23,909 nucleotides of DNA from an uncultured Muribaculaceae bacterium (GTDB lineage Bacteria; Bacteroidota; Bacteroidia; Bacteroidales; Muribaculaceae): contig CAKTFH010000032.1 of assembly GCA_934555895.1 (NCBI GenBank), positions 1-23,909 on the forward strand, written 5' to 3'. Each line of letters starts with the position of its first letter. The first letter of the stretch is position 1. The translations under genes and the position numbers were made by a program. Positions 23,867-23,909 of this stretch are shown here, one piece after another. Under the pieces are notes generated by a model that saw nothing but the letters and a program-made list of their open reading frames with translations, did not search any database and was not told the DNA's origin.

Positions 23867-23909
23867 ATGTTTAAGGAATATCACATGGAAGGCCAACAGA
23901 TTCCAACCT
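23867..23909 (+). CDS. Possible start of a gene cut by the window end
   Basis: An ATG at 23867, after AT-rich sequence typical of Bacteroidetes start regions, opens MFKEYHMEGQQIPT and is still open at the edge. Fourteen codons are too few to identify a family or to prove coding. Confidence 0.2.
   Translation, partial: MFKEYHMEGQQIPT

Overview
The window looks like a chromosomal piece of a gut-type Bacteroidales, possibly Muribaculaceae or a close relative (inference). The reasons are four GH92 alpha-mannosidases, a GH130 phosphorylase, SPI and SPII secreted glycosidases, start codons without Shine-Dalgarno sequences but with A-rich leaders, and promoters of the Bacteroidetes type (TTTG, about 20 bases, TAnnTTTG). 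No rRNA, tRNA, CRISPR array, insertion sequence or SusC/SusD pair was seen.

Left part (130-15521, all minus strand): a mannoside-degrading locus in three likely transcription units. Unit 1 is the multidomain GH43-like protein (12648-15521), with its own promoter at 15643-15673 and a long hairpin at 12559-12622. Unit 2 is three tandem GH92 genes (10026-12308, 7665-9968, 5143-7542), with a near-consensus promoter at 12434-12465 and a good intrinsic terminator at 5077-5124. Unit 3 is an AmpG-like MFS permease (3590-4969), a GH130 phosphorylase (2529-3491) and a fourth GH92 (130-2454).

Middle part (15955-18099, plus strand): divergently transcribed mannose-6-phosphate isomerase (manA) and an unusual ROK sugar kinase, promoter 15834-15865, closing stem-loop 18175-18211. 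A coherent reading is that GH92 enzymes strip alpha-mannose outside the cytoplasm, the permease imports the remaining small core sugar, cytoplasmic GH130 phosphorolyses Man-beta-1,4-GlcNAc to Man-1-phosphate and GlcNAc, and the ROK kinase plus ManA carry free mannose to fructose-6-phosphate. The GH130 active-site spacing matches my memory of the N-glycan enzyme Uhgb_MP, so host or dietary N-glycans are the best guess at substrate.

Right part (18407-23909, plus strand): a TPR/OmpA-like lipoprotein, a membrane-anchored DNA/RNA non-specific endonuclease, tRNA-modification GTPase MnmE, and a decayed zinc-dependent alcohol dehydrogenase with a frameshift and a nonsense codon. These look like ordinary chromosomal neighbours.

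Most notable: the nested domain architecture of the GH43-like protein; the paralogue split in GH92 active sites, where only 5143-7542 has the His-Glu pair associated with alpha-1,2 specificity; direct repeats beside two of the mannoside promoters; and the ROK kinase without the family's zinc motif. I did not find clear evidence of a wholly new system.
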